A DNA stretch of 36,409 nt from Egibacteraceae bacterium (lineage in GTDB: Bacteria; Actinomycetota; Nitriliruptoria; Euzebyales; Egibacteraceae): the NCBI GenBank assembly GCA_030446775.1, contig JAUJMQ010000021.1, positions 1-36,409 on the forward strand, given 5' to 3'. The notes beneath the pieces were generated by a model, which did no database searches, had not been told where the DNA came from, and was given only the letters and a program-made list of their open reading frames with translations. The position numbers and the translations under genes were made by a program. Below, piece after piece: positions 8,169 through 16,049 of this stretch (positions are counted from its first letter, which is position 1; the number at the start of each line of letters is the position of its first letter).

Positions 8169-9139
8169 GTCCGGTCGCCCGCCCGGTAGTGGTCCCAGCC
8201 ACGGCCGGTCAGGTCGGTCGTGGTCCCGTCGGCGGCGACGAGGACAGGGCCGCTGCCGGCGGTGATCTCGCCGACGACGACGCCGCCGACCGCGGCCGCC
8301 GTGGTGTCCGCGACACCGGCGGGCAGGGTGGCGACGAGCGCGTAGTCGTCGCCGCCCGCGACCACGAAGTCCAGCGGGTCACGGCCGAGCGCCGACGCGG
8401 CCCCGGCGACCCCCGCGGCCGCCGGCAGAGCGTCCGCGTCCACCGTCGCGCCGACACCGGACGCGTCGCAGATGTGGGCGAGGTCGGCCCCGAAGCCGTC
8501 GGACACGTCGATCATCGCCGTCGCGCCGGCCGCGGCGAGCGCTCCCCCCGCCTCGACCAGTGCCTCGGGACGGCGGTGGGCGGCCAGCAGGTCGCGGTCC
8601 GGCTCGGCGCCCCGGACCGCCTGCGCCAGGGCGGCGGCGGCCGCGCCGAGGGTCCCCACCACGACGATGCGGTCACCGGGGCGCGCCCCCGAACGGCGCA
8701 CCGCCCGGTCCGGGTCGACGTCGCCCAGCACGGTCACCGACAACGCGAGGGCGGCCGCGCGCACCGTGTCGCCGCCGACCAGGCGCAGCCCGTAGCGACG
8801 GCAGGCCTCGTCCATGCCGGCGTACAGCGCCTCGACGTCGGCGGCAGGCAGGTCGTCCGGGCGGCACAGCCCCACGACCGCCGCGGTCGGCGTCGCGCCC
8901 ATCGCCGCGATGTCGCTGCAGTTCACCGCCACGGCCTTCCAGCCGACGTCGGCGAACGACGACAGGTCCCGGCGGAAGTGGACGCCGTCCACGAGGACGT
9001 CGACGGCAAGGCAGACGTCACGGTCACCGACCCGGATGACCGCGGCGTCGTCACCGGCGCCGATCACCAGCCCCTCGCCGGAGCCGGTGAGGAAGGGCGC
9101 GAGACGCGCGATCAGGTCGAACTCGCCCTCGGCGGTCAT
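8165..9139 (-). CDS. thiL: Thiamine-monophosphate kinase
   Basis: ThiL converts thiamine phosphate to thiamine pyrophosphate. From ATG at 9139 ([17 protein letters not shown]) the protein has 324 residues. It shows [50 protein letters not shown] and [12 protein letters not shown] with GGDDYALV, the conserved Mg-ATP and substrate motifs of the PurM-like ThiL family. A start 14 codons upstream is open but lies before the family N-terminus. It overlaps thiD by 4 bases. Confidence 0.95.
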   Translation of the reverse strand: MTAEGEFDLIARLAPFLTGSGEGLVIGAGDDAAVIRVGDRDVCLAVDVLVDGVHFRRDLSSFADVGWKAVAVNCSDIAAMGATPTAAVVGLCRPDDLPAADVEALYAGMDEACRRYGLRLVGGDTVRAAALALSVTVLGDVDPDRAVRRSGARPGDRIVVVGTLGAAAAALAQAVRGAEPDRDLLAAHRRPEALVEAGGALAAAGATAMIDVSDGFGADLAHICDASGVGATVDADALPAAAGVAGAASALGRDPLDFVVAGGDDYALVATLPAGVADTTAAAVGGVVVGEITAGSGPVLVAADGTTTDLTGRGWDHYRAGDRT

Positions 9140-9205
9140 GCCGGCGAGTATGCCGCCACAGTGACGGGCCGCGGAGCTCACGCCGCGGCCCGTGGCGCAC
9201 CGCTG

Positions 9206-9709
9206 CTACGGCAGGTCGCGCTTGGGGTCGGTCGTCGGGTCCGAGGCCAGCGGGTCGGGGTCCAGCTCGCTGAGGGGTGAGTCGCCGGCGAGCGGGTCGT
9301 CGCCGTACGACGTGCCGGCGTCGGGGATGAGCGGCTCGTCGACGGTCAGATCGGACGTCGACGGCGGGGGCAGCGGGGTGCCGAGCGTGCCGCTCGAGCC
9401 CAGCGGCGGGGCGCCGGCACCGGTCAGCGACGGGTCAGAGGAGCCCGCGTCCGAAGACGACTCCGAGGACTCCGACGACGAGCCGGAGTCCCGGCCGCTG
9501 ATCTTGGCGCTGCCCTCCTGCACCTTCCCGGCGACCGCCTGGGCGGCGCGCTCCTTCGCCGTGCTCAGGTCCGACTGCAGCTGCTGCACGGTCTCGGTGC
9601 CCGTGAGCTTGTTCAGCTGCGTCTTGAGCTGGTTGAAGCGCTCACGGCCCGCAGCGGTGCCCGCCACGTACCCGATCGCGGCACCGACGATGAACTTGAC
9701 GCTGAGCAT
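9206..9709 (-). CDS. YtxH-like membrane-anchored protein with acidic, serine-rich tail
   Basis: The 167-residue protein starts MLSVKFIVGAAIGYVAGTAA, a glycine-rich short membrane segment, followed by GRERFNQLKTQLNKLTG and an amphipathic region. This resembles YtxH/YtxH-like stress-related envelope proteins. From about residue 70 it becomes a low-complexity Ser/Asp/Pro tail. ATG at 9709 has an AAGGA ribosome binding site 8 bases upstream. The function is unknown. It stands between thiL and the divergent Lrp-like gene. Confidence 0.65.
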   Translation of the reverse strand: MLSVKFIVGAAIGYVAGTAAGRERFNQLKTQLNKLTGTETVQQLQSDLSTAKERAAQAVAGKVQEGSAKISGRDSGSSSESSESSSDAGSSDPSLTGAGAPPLGSSGTLGTPLPPPSTSDLTVDEPLIPDAGTSYGDDPLAGDSPLSELDPDPLASDPTTDPKRDLP

Positions 9710-9890
9710 GGGGATGTCCTTGTCGACGAAACGGTTCGCAGATGGCCGAGTTCCCTCCTATCCACCACGGCCCGCTGCATAACCCTCCCGCGCGATGCGA
9801 GTCGCTGCCGCCGCTCCCGCTCCGGGGCGCCAAGGCGCCGTCACCCACTACGATGCGCCGCCATTGAGCATCGACGACAGGAGCGGGGCC

Positions 9891-10124
9891 ATGGTCTCGG
9901 CGTACATCCTCATCCTCACCGAGGTCGGCAAGGCGGCGCAGGTGGCCGCCGCGGTGGCTGACATCGAGGGCGTCGACGCCGCCGAGGACGTGACCGGCCC
10001 CTACGACGTGATCGTCCGGGCGAAGGCCAACGACGTCGACGAGCTCGGCCGGCTGGTCGTCGCGCGCATCCAGGCGATCGACGGCATCGACCGGACCCTG
10101 ACCTGCCCGGTCGTGCACCTGTAG
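9891..10124 (+). CDS. Stand-alone Lrp/AsnC ligand-binding (RAM) domain protein
   Basis: A 77-residue protein, MVSAYILILTEVGKAAQVAA through a segment ending VTGPYDVIVRAKANDVDEL and GLDRT-like TLTCPVV, is a single alpha/beta RAM domain of the Lrp/AsnC family with no DNA-binding part. Such proteins bind amino acids and may tune full-length Lrp regulators or act as small sensors. ATG at 9891 has GACAGGAG about 9 bases upstream. It converges on ddl with only 8 bases between the stop codons. Confidence 0.85.
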   Translation: MVSAYILILTEVGKAAQVAAAVADIEGVDAAEDVTGPYDVIVRAKANDVDELGRLVVARIQAIDGIDRTLTCPVVHL

Positions 10125-10132
10125 CCCGACGG

Positions 10133-11244
10133 CTACGGCGCCCAGCGGGCGTCGATGGCGGCGGCGGAGACGGCCAGCTCGAGGAGACGGTCGCACAGCT
10201 CGGGGTAGCGCAGACCGTGACGCTGCCACACGAACGGGAACATCGACACCGGCGTGAAGCCGGGGATCGTGTTGATCTCGTTGACGAGGACCTGTCCGGC
10301 CGCCTCGAGGTAGAAGAAGTCCACGCGAGCCATCCCGCGCGCTCCGATGGCGAGGTAGGCCTCGCGGGCGTAGGCCCGGCAGGTGGCGGCGACCCGGTCG
10401 GGCACCTCGGCGGGGCAGCGCAGCACCAGGTTGTCGTCGAGGTACTTGCCGTCGAAGTCGTAGAACTCGTGGGAGGTGACGACCTCGCCGGGCGCCGTCA
10501 CCTCCAGCTCGACCTCGGTGTTGCCGAGAACGCCGCACTCCAGCTCGCGTGCGCCCTGCAGGCCCTGCTCGACGATGATCGACCGGTCGTACTCGAACGC
10601 CTCGTCGATCCCGGCGAGCAGCGCCGCGCGGTCGGGGCACCTGCGGATGCCGATCGAGGACCCCTGCCGTGCCGGCTTGGTGAACAGCGGGTAGGCGAGC
10701 GAGTCCTCGATCTCGGTCAGGACGGTGCCGGCGCCGGCGTCCCAGACGGAGCGGCGCACCGGCACGTAGGGCACCTGCGGCAGGCCCCGGGCGGTGAACA
10801 CGTTCTTCATCTGCCGCTTGTCGATCCCCACCGCCGAGGAGGCCACGTCCGCCCCGACGTACGGGATCCCGTACGAGGCGAGGAGTCCCTGCACGGTGCC
10901 GTCCTCGCCGTACGGGCCGTGCAGGACCGGGAAGCAGACGTCGACGGGGCCGACCTCCTCGCCGTCGTAGGTGTCGCCGAAGCGGACCAGCCGAGGTCCC
11001 TTGCGCGTCTTGACCAGGGTGACGGTGTCGCCCTCGTCGGGGACGCTGGGCAGCACGCCGGCGGGGGTCTGCGCGACACCGTCGACGAGGGTCCACCGGC
11101 CATCACGGGTGATGCCGACGGTCGTGACGAGGTAGCGGTCGGCGTCGAGGGCCGCCAGGACCGAGCGGGCCGACAGGCACGACACCTCGTGCTCGGGCGA
11201 GCGACCCCCGAACAGGACGAGGACGCGGACCTTCTCAGACGTGG

Positions 11245-11248
<4 letters not shown>
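10133..11248 (-). CDS. ddl: D-alanine--D-alanine ligase
   Basis: Ddl joins two D-alanines for peptidoglycan stem peptides. The 371-residue ATP-grasp enzyme shows VLVLFGGRSPEHEVSCLSA at the start, VLHGPYGEDGTVQGLL, GIPYVGADVASSAVGIDK, YPLFTKPARQGSSIGI, EQGLQGARELECGVLGN and the C-terminal ARVDFFYLEAAGQVLVNEIN with TIPGFTPVSMFP. All are diagnostic. Its start overlaps the gpsA stop by 4 bases, a common gpsA-ddl operon in actinobacteria. Confidence 0.97.
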
Positions 11249-12264
<1,016 letters not shown>

Positions 12265-12370
12265 CTCGCCCTCCGCTCGCCGGGGCGTGGCCCCGGCGGT
12301 GGCCGGAGTGTAGGCAGGACCGGGGCACCGCCAGGCCAAGCGGTTCCCGACCTGCCGATACAGTCGGCTC

Positions 12371-13240
12371 ATGTTGGCCGGGACCGTGACCGCGGTCGTC
12401 CCGCTCAAGGCCCTGCACGCCGCCAAGGGGCGGCTTGCCGCCACGGTGGATTCCGACCGGCGGCGCGAGATCGTCGCGTGGATGGCCGAGCGGGTCCTGC
12501 TCGCCTGCGCCGGAGCCGGCAGCGTCTCGGCGGTCCTCGTGGTCGCCGGCGACGCCGAGGCCGCCCGGCTGGCGCGCGGCCTCGGCGCCCCGGCTCTCGT
12601 GGTCGCCGAACCGGGGCTGCGCGCCGCGCTGGACGCGGCCGACGCCGTGACCGCGGCGGCGGCGGCCACCCTCGTCGTGGCGGCCGACCTGCCGCTGGTG
12701 GTGCCGGCCGACCTCGACGCCGTCGTGGCCGCCGCCGAGGGGTCGGAGCGGATCGTGGTGGTGGTGCCGACCCTCGACGGCGGGACCGGTGCCCTCCTGC
12801 GGCGCCCGCCGGACGTGGTCCGGACCGCCTACGGCCCGGGCTCCGCCGAGGCCCACGTGCGCCTGGCGGCAGCCGCCGGGGTGCCCGCGCGCCGCCTGGA
12901 GGTGGCGGGACTCGCCGCCGACGTCGACACCCCCGAGCAGCTCCGCGCGGCGCTGGCGTCGGCTCCGGGCGCCGACGTAGGCTCGCCGCCGCGGCGCCGG
13001 CAGGCGCCCGGTGCGCACAGGAGCGGACAGCGGATGGCGCAGGGCACCGTGAAGTACTTCGACGTCACGACCGGCACGGGCACGGTCTTGCTCGACAACG
13101 CCGACGAGCTGCCGATCGACCGGGAGACCTTCGCGCAGTCGGGGCTGCTCGAGCTGCGCCTCGGCCAGCGCGTCCGCTTCGACATCGCCGGCGAGGGCGA
13201 GCAGCGGCGTGTCCGTGCCCTGGACCTCGTCAGCTTCTAG
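12371..13240 (+). CDS. cofC: CofC (phospholactate/PEP guanylyltransferase) in frame with a C-terminal cold-shock-like domain
   Basis: Residues 1 to about 200 form a CofC-type nucleotidyltransferase: VPLKALHAAKGRLAATV with the lysine-containing nucleotide loop, VVAADLPLVVPADL and TAYGPGSAEAH. CofC activates 2-phospholactate or phosphoenolpyruvate with GTP in coenzyme F420 synthesis. After a linker of about 20 residues (rich in P, R and G) the same frame enters a CSD-like domain at residue 222 without any stop codon. The start ATG at 12371 has no clear Shine-Dalgarno. The fusion may be real, or a TAG in the neighbouring frame at about 12979 could be the true stop hidden by an indel. Confidence 0.85.
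   Translation: MLAGTVTAVVPLKALHAAKGRLAATVDSDRRREIVAWMAERVLLACAGAGSVSAVLVVAGDAEAARLARGLGAPALVVAEPGLRAALDAADAVTAAAAATLVVAADLPLVVPADLDAVVAAAEGSERIVVVVPTLDGGTGALLRRPPDVVRTAYGPGSAEAHVRLAAAAGVPARRLEVAGLAADVDTPEQLRAALASAPGADVGSPPRRRQAPGAHRSGQRMAQGTVKYFDVTTGTGTVLLDNADELPIDRETFAQSGLLELRLGQRVRFDIAGEGEQRRVRALDLVSF
13034..13240 (+). CDS. Cold-shock-like domain, possibly a separate start within the cofC frame
   Basis: ATG at 13034 is preceded by AGGAG with a 10-base spacing, which would let this domain be made as its own 68-residue protein (MAQGTVKYFDVTTGTGTVLL...). The fold pattern matches a CspA-like OB domain: GTVKYF at the start, FAQSGL in the loop and GQRVRFDIAGEGEQRRVRAL at the end. The RNP1 and RNP2 aromatic positions are lost: TGTGTV stands where KGFGFI is usual, and ELPIDRETF where VFVHF is usual. 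Nucleic-acid binding may therefore be weak or altered. The choice between fusion and separate protein cannot be settled from sequence. Confidence 0.6.
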   Translation: MAQGTVKYFDVTTGTGTVLLDNADELPIDRETFAQSGLLELRLGQRVRFDIAGEGEQRRVRALDLVSF

Positions 13241-13303
13241 AGCGTGTGTCCCGGAGGGAGCCGTTGGACACGAGCCGCCCGGCGACTGAGGTGCGTGCTG
13301 GCC
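13237..13303 (+). repeat. 67-bp dispersed repeat, copy A
   Basis: This stretch begins with the TAG stop of the preceding gene (CTAGAGCGTGT...) and ends ...GAGGTGCGTGCTGGCC. It aligns without gaps to the reverse complement of 28987-29053 with 56 of 67 bases identical. It fills most of the gap between two convergent genes. I see no strong hairpin conserved between the copies, although copy A has GTGTCC/GGACAC arms. Confidence 0.8.
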
Positions 13304-13321
13304 GCCCGGCGTTCGAGGTGC
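13301..13321 (+). repeat. Partial second copy of the core of the 67-bp repeat
   Basis: GCCGCCCGGCG-TTC-GAGGTGC repeats the core of copy A (13274-13294, GCCGCCCGGCG-ACT-GAGGTGC) with 3 differences in 21 bases, 27 bases downstream and in the same orientation. It sits just before the stop codon of the convergent gene at 13325. Confidence 0.65.
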
Positions 13322-13324
13322 ATC

Positions 13325-13573
13325 CTAGTCCGCCGCCGGTTCCGAATCGCTCGTCTCGTCGCGGGCACGCCAGTCGTCGTCGAAGCGCCGCTGCTGCTCC
13401 AGCGCCCGGGGGGTGTCCCGCTTGGCGGTGTTGGTGATCGCGATGAGCCGTTGGTGCCAGCGGCCCTTGTCCTGCGGCGGCAGAGGGGTCATCCCGACGC
13501 GCAGGAAGGCCTCGCGCAGCCACTCCGAGACCAGCTCGGCGGCGGCGCTGTCGTCGCGGCCGGCCTGTTCCAT
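13325..13573 (-). CDS. Small hypothetical protein, 82 residues
   Basis: From ATG at 13573 the protein reads MEQAGRDDSAAAELVSEWLR, then EAFLRVGMTPLPPQDKGRWH and a charged tail RRFDDDWRARDETSDSEPAAD. It is soluble, helical at the start and acidic at the end. I do not recognise the family. No clear ribosome binding site precedes 13573; an in-frame ATG farther upstream (about 13657) would add a proline-rich leader that looks non-coding. It converges on cofC across the repeat region. Confidence 0.6.
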   Translation of the reverse strand: MEQAGRDDSAAAELVSEWLREAFLRVGMTPLPPQDKGRWHQRLIAITNTAKRDTPRALEQQRRFDDDWRARDETSDSEPAAD

Positions 13574-13655
13574 GAGCGTCGAGGGTAGCTGAGGCCGGGG
13601 CGGCGGCCGCGGCCTGCCGCTCGGATGGTCGTGGGGGGGCCGGTAGGGTGGCGGC

Positions 13656-14111
13656 ATGGACGTCTCGACCTCCGCCGCCCGCTCGGCTCCTCGCTCAGAT
13701 GGGGATACCACACCGGTGGCGGCGCGCGCCGTCGGTTGGCTGTCGGTCGTGCTCGCGGGAGGGTCGGCGCTCCTGGCGCTGGGTCACCTCGGCCTGTCGA
13801 TCCCGGTGCTGTCGGCGCTCGGGCCGGGCGGGGACCGCGCCGTCCCACCGGCGGCCGCGGCCTTCGCCGCCTCAGCGGTGTTGGCGACCGCCGTTGCGGT
13901 CGGGGCGTTCCGCCGCCGTCCCTGGGCCTGGGCGCTGGGCCTCGTCGTCCACGCCCTGACCGTCCTCGGCGCCGCGATGCCCTACCGTGGGGTGGTCAGC
14001 CTGATCGGCATCGGCCTCGGTGTCGCGGCCGTCGTGGTGCTCGTGTCCCGGCCCGGTCGCGCCGCGCTGCTGCGCCCGCAGCGACCCTTCGGATCGGCCT
14101 CCGCTGGGTAG
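13656..14111 (+). CDS. Small integral membrane protein with about four transmembrane segments
   Basis: The 151-residue protein has a short polar N-terminus and then hydrophobic segments at about residues 25-55, 65-83, 90-108 and 112-130 (for example VGWLSVVLAGGSALLALGHL and ALGLVVHALTVLGAAM), ending in a basic tail. It is probably an inner-membrane protein. No catalytic motif is seen and I do not recognise a named family. ATG at 13656 follows GGTGGCGGC, a weak binding site. The next gene on the same strand starts 32 bases after its stop. Confidence 0.65.
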   Translation: MDVSTSAARSAPRSDGDTTPVAARAVGWLSVVLAGGSALLALGHLGLSIPVLSALGPGGDRAVPPAAAAFAASAVLATAVAVGAFRRRPWAWALGLVVHALTVLGAAMPYRGVVSLIGIGLGVAAVVVLVSRPGRAALLRPQRPFGSASAG

Positions 14112-14143
14112 GACCGCTGCTCCTCGCGACGCAAGGAGCAGCC

Positions 14144-14338
14144 GTGAGTCAGGAACGCACCCGCTTCCCGATCCAGCCTCAGGACCGTCACCGGACGGCG
14201 GGGTCGTTCGATGACGTCTCCAACGAGCCCGAGCAGCTGTCCGGCGACGCCGGCGACGTCCCCGGCATTCCTCATCCGAGCGATGCGCCGGACCAGGACA
14301 AGCCGGACGTACCCCCGCACGACCGCCACGACCGCTGA
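14144..14338 (+). CDS. Small disordered polar protein, 64 residues
   Basis: GTG at 14144 is preceded by a strong AAGGAG site with 7-base spacing. The product, VSQERTRFPIQPQDRHRTAG and onward to a tail of DVPPHDRHDR, is rich in D, P, H, Q and R and has no hydrophobic core, so it is probably intrinsically disordered. I do not recognise it. The good ribosome binding site and tandem position after the membrane protein support a real gene. Confidence 0.55.
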   Translation: MSQERTRFPIQPQDRHRTAGSFDDVSNEPEQLSGDAGDVPGIPHPSDAPDQDKPDVPPHDRHDR

Positions 14339-14392
14339 CGCCGTCGGCCACCGGCCGGGCCGCAGGCTGTGTGGGATCGGCGCTCACCGCGC

Positions 14393-14457
14393 GTCCGGGT
14401 GCAGGTGCGGGCGCGGACGCCCGCACCGGCACCCGCTCGACGATGAGCGATCGAGAA
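14393..14457 (+). repeat. 65-bp hairpin repeat, unit 1
   Basis: Unit 1 of a direct repeat pair. Positions 14397-14434 form a hairpin: GGGTGC-A-GGTGCGGGCG, loop CGGA, then CGCCCGCACC-G-GCACCC, giving 16 Watson-Crick pairs and one A.G mismatch. A conserved tail ending CGATGAGCGATCGAGAA follows. No reading frame with a start and ribosome binding site covers it. Confidence 0.8.
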
Positions 14458-14496
14458 CGACCTCGGGCTAAGGGCCGCCGAAGTCGTGCCAGACGG

Positions 14497-14561
14497 GTCC
14501 GGGTGCGGTTGCGGGCGCGGACGCCCGCAACTGCACCCGCTCAACGATGAGCGATCGAGAA
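14497..14561 (+). repeat. 65-bp hairpin repeat, unit 2
   Basis: Unit 2 lies exactly 104 bases downstream of unit 1, in the same orientation, with 60 of 65 bases identical. Its hairpin (14501-14538) carries a compensatory change: a G-C pair of unit 1 is T-A here, and the A.G mismatch is G.T. Four of the five differences fall on paired stem positions in matched ways. The remaining parts of the 14339-14706 gap show no gene that I can support. Confidence 0.8.
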
Positions 14562-14706
14562 GGCGGGCCGGCAGGCGTAACGGGCACCTTCGAGCGCGGG
14601 GTGAACCAGCAGCGACCCGCTCAGCTGCGGAGGTGGCGGGGAGCCGGCAGTCCGAACCACAGCCACCCGAGCAGCACGGCCGGCGTGGTGGGAATCCCCG
14701 CCCCGC

Positions 14707-15066
14707 TCAGTCGTCAGGAGTCGTCACGGGGTCGGGGTCGCCGGGGGTCCGCTCCGGGTTCGGGGTCTCGATGCACAGCAGCTTCACGCGGTCGTCACCG
14801 ATCACCTCGAAGCCGTGATCCACCCCGGCCGGCGCGACGATGACGTCGCCGACCCGCGCGTCGACGGTCTGCCCGTCGACCGTCCAGCGCATCGTCCCGG
14901 CCCGCATGACGAGCACGTGGTCCTCGTCGTGGGTATGCAGATCGGCCCGCTCGCCCGGATCGTGGCTGTGCACGTACACCGCGGCGGTGCCCAGCATGAT
15001 CGCCTCGTTCGCGGTGTCGGCAGTGATGACGCGGGTGCAGTCGCTGGGGCCGGTGTAGCGGACCAT
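14707..15066 (-). CDS. Small cupin-domain protein
   Basis: The 119-residue protein has the two cupin motifs: HSHDPGERADLHTHDEDHVL (metal-binding histidines plus Glu/Asp) and later GDVIVAPAGVDHGFEVIG with the second-motif histidine. Between them lies MRWTVDGQTVDARVGD. Single-domain cupins are beta-barrel metalloproteins with varied roles (dioxygenases, isomerases, sensors), so the substrate cannot be named. ATG at 15066 follows GAGGAGC with good spacing. It is divergent from the HNH gene. Confidence 0.88.
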   Translation of the reverse strand: MVRYTGPSDCTRVITADTANEAIMLGTAAVYVHSHDPGERADLHTHDEDHVLVMRAGTMRWTVDGQTVDARVGDVIVAPAGVDHGFEVIGDDRVKLLCIETPNPERTPGDPDPVTTPDD

Positions 15067-15188
15067 CGCTTGCTCCTCGGGCGGGAGATGCCGTCACCTG
15101 TGGCGGGCCGCGTGATGCTACCCGCGCCGAGCTGCCGCGGCGACCGGCACTGTTACTTCTTCCCCAGTCTGCACTTCCGTCGTGGGTC

Positions 15189-15224
15189 GACGTGTCACAC
15201 CCTTCGTTCATCATTGAACACGTC
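15189..15224 (+). promoter_or_regulatory. Dyad-symmetric, AT-richer segment upstream of the HNH gene
   Basis: GTTCA-TCAT-TGAAC (15206-15219) is a short palindrome nested inside GACGTGT...ACACGTC arms (15189-15195 and 15218-15224). The segment is less GC-rich than its surroundings and lies 31 bases before the HNH start codon, between divergent genes. It may be an operator or promoter region; the function is inferred. Confidence 0.3.
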
Positions 15225-15254
15225 AGAGGAAACCGACGTGACGGGAGCACAGCA

Positions 15255-15812
15255 ATGAACATGTGCAAGGTGACATCATGCGGCCGGCCGGTTTCTACGC
15301 GGGGATGGTGCCACGGGCACTACCTGCGCTGGTACCGCACCGGCGACGTGCAACCCGATATCCCACTGGGAAGGCGCAGACAGCCCGAACAGTGCACGGT
15401 CCCGGGTTGCGAGCGGGGCTCGAAGGTCCGCGGTCTGTGCCGCACGCACTACAAGCGACAGATCAACCACGGGGACGTTCGAGCGCAACAACCCATTCGT
15501 ATCGTCACGGGAGAGGGTTCCCTGACACACGGCTACCTGAAGGTGCCGGTCCCACCTGAGCTGCGCCACCTAACGAGCGGTGAGACCGCGATAGCCGAGC
15601 ACCGCCTCGTCATGGCCCAGCACCTCGGCCGACCCCTGTACGCGGATGAGAACGTGCATCACCGCAACGGCGTGCGGACCGACAACCGGATCGAGAACCT
15701 CGAGCTGTGGTCGACCGCGCAGCCCAAGGGCCAGCGCGACGAGGACAAGGTGGCGTTCGCGGTCGAGATGCTCCGCCGCTACCGGCCCGACCTCCTGCGG
15801 CCCAGCCCGTAA
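15255..15812 (+). CDS. HNH homing-type endonuclease with two N-terminal zinc modules
   Basis: The 185-residue protein carries two similar Cys/His modules: C4-C9-C19-H22 (CKVTSCG...GWCHGHYLRW) and C47-C52-C62-H65 (CTVPGCE...GLCRTHYKRQ). An HNH_3-type nuclease domain follows, with AEHRLVMAQHLGRPL and ENVHHRNGVRTDNRIENLEL (H135, H136, N144, N148). Such enzymes are typical of phages and intron- or free-standing mobile genes and cut DNA site-specifically. ATG at 15255 has GGGAG about 9 bases upstream. Base composition looks less GC-rich than its neighbours, and it abuts two tRNA genes, which suggests acquisition by transfer. Confidence 0.85.
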   Translation: MNMCKVTSCGRPVSTRGWCHGHYLRWYRTGDVQPDIPLGRRRQPEQCTVPGCERGSKVRGLCRTHYKRQINHGDVRAQQPIRIVTGEGSLTHGYLKVPVPPELRHLTSGETAIAEHRLVMAQHLGRPLYADENVHHRNGVRTDNRIENLELWSTAQPKGQRDEDKVAFAVEMLRRYRPDLLRPSP

Positions 15813-15840
15813 CGCTATGTAGCTGTCGGATTACTTGTCG

Positions 15841-15913
15841 TAGTCCCGACCGGATTTGAACCGGCGTTACCGCCTTGAGAGGGCGGCGTCCTGGGCCACT
15901 AGACGACGGGACC
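15841..15913 (-). tRNA. tRNA-Glu (anticodon CUC)
   Basis: The reverse complement folds as a 73-nt cloverleaf: acceptor GGTCCCG pairing with CGGGACT, anticodon loop CTCTCAA with CUC reading GAG, and a T-arm GCCGG-TTCGAAT-CCGGT. The CCA end is not encoded. It follows tRNA-Gln by 18 bases on the same strand. Confidence 0.95.
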
Positions 15914-15931
15914 GTGAGGGGCGCGCGACAG

Positions 15932-16003
15932 CTCGGGGGGAAGGACTCGAACCCTCAATAACTGGACCAGAACCAGTCGTGTTGCCAATTACACCACCCC
16001 CGA
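15932..16003 (-). tRNA. tRNA-Gln (anticodon CUG)
   Basis: The 72-nt cloverleaf has acceptor TCGGGGG pairing with CCCCCGA, D-arm GGTGTAATTGGCA, anticodon loop TTCTGGT with CUG reading CAG, and T-arm GAGGG-TTCGAGT-CCTTC. CCA is not encoded. It lies 46 bases downstream of the gltX stop on the same strand, so it may be transcribed with gltX. Confidence 0.94.
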
Positions 16004-16049
16004 AGGGCCCGACCACGCTACCAGCAGGCCGCTGACGCCGGCAACGCTG

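Noticed and set aside
7320-9200. TPP riboswitch for thiL-thiD
   Set aside because: No THI-box elements are visible upstream of thiL, and the gap to the neighbouring gene is only 66 bases.
14393-14561. CRISPR-like array
   Set aside because: There are only two units of 65 bp, each with a long internal hairpin and a single spacer-like gap of 39 bp, and no cas gene is nearby.
15255-16003. Prophage or integrated element at the tRNA genes
   Set aside because: Only the HNH gene is present. I see no integrase, no repeated tRNA end and no other phage genes.
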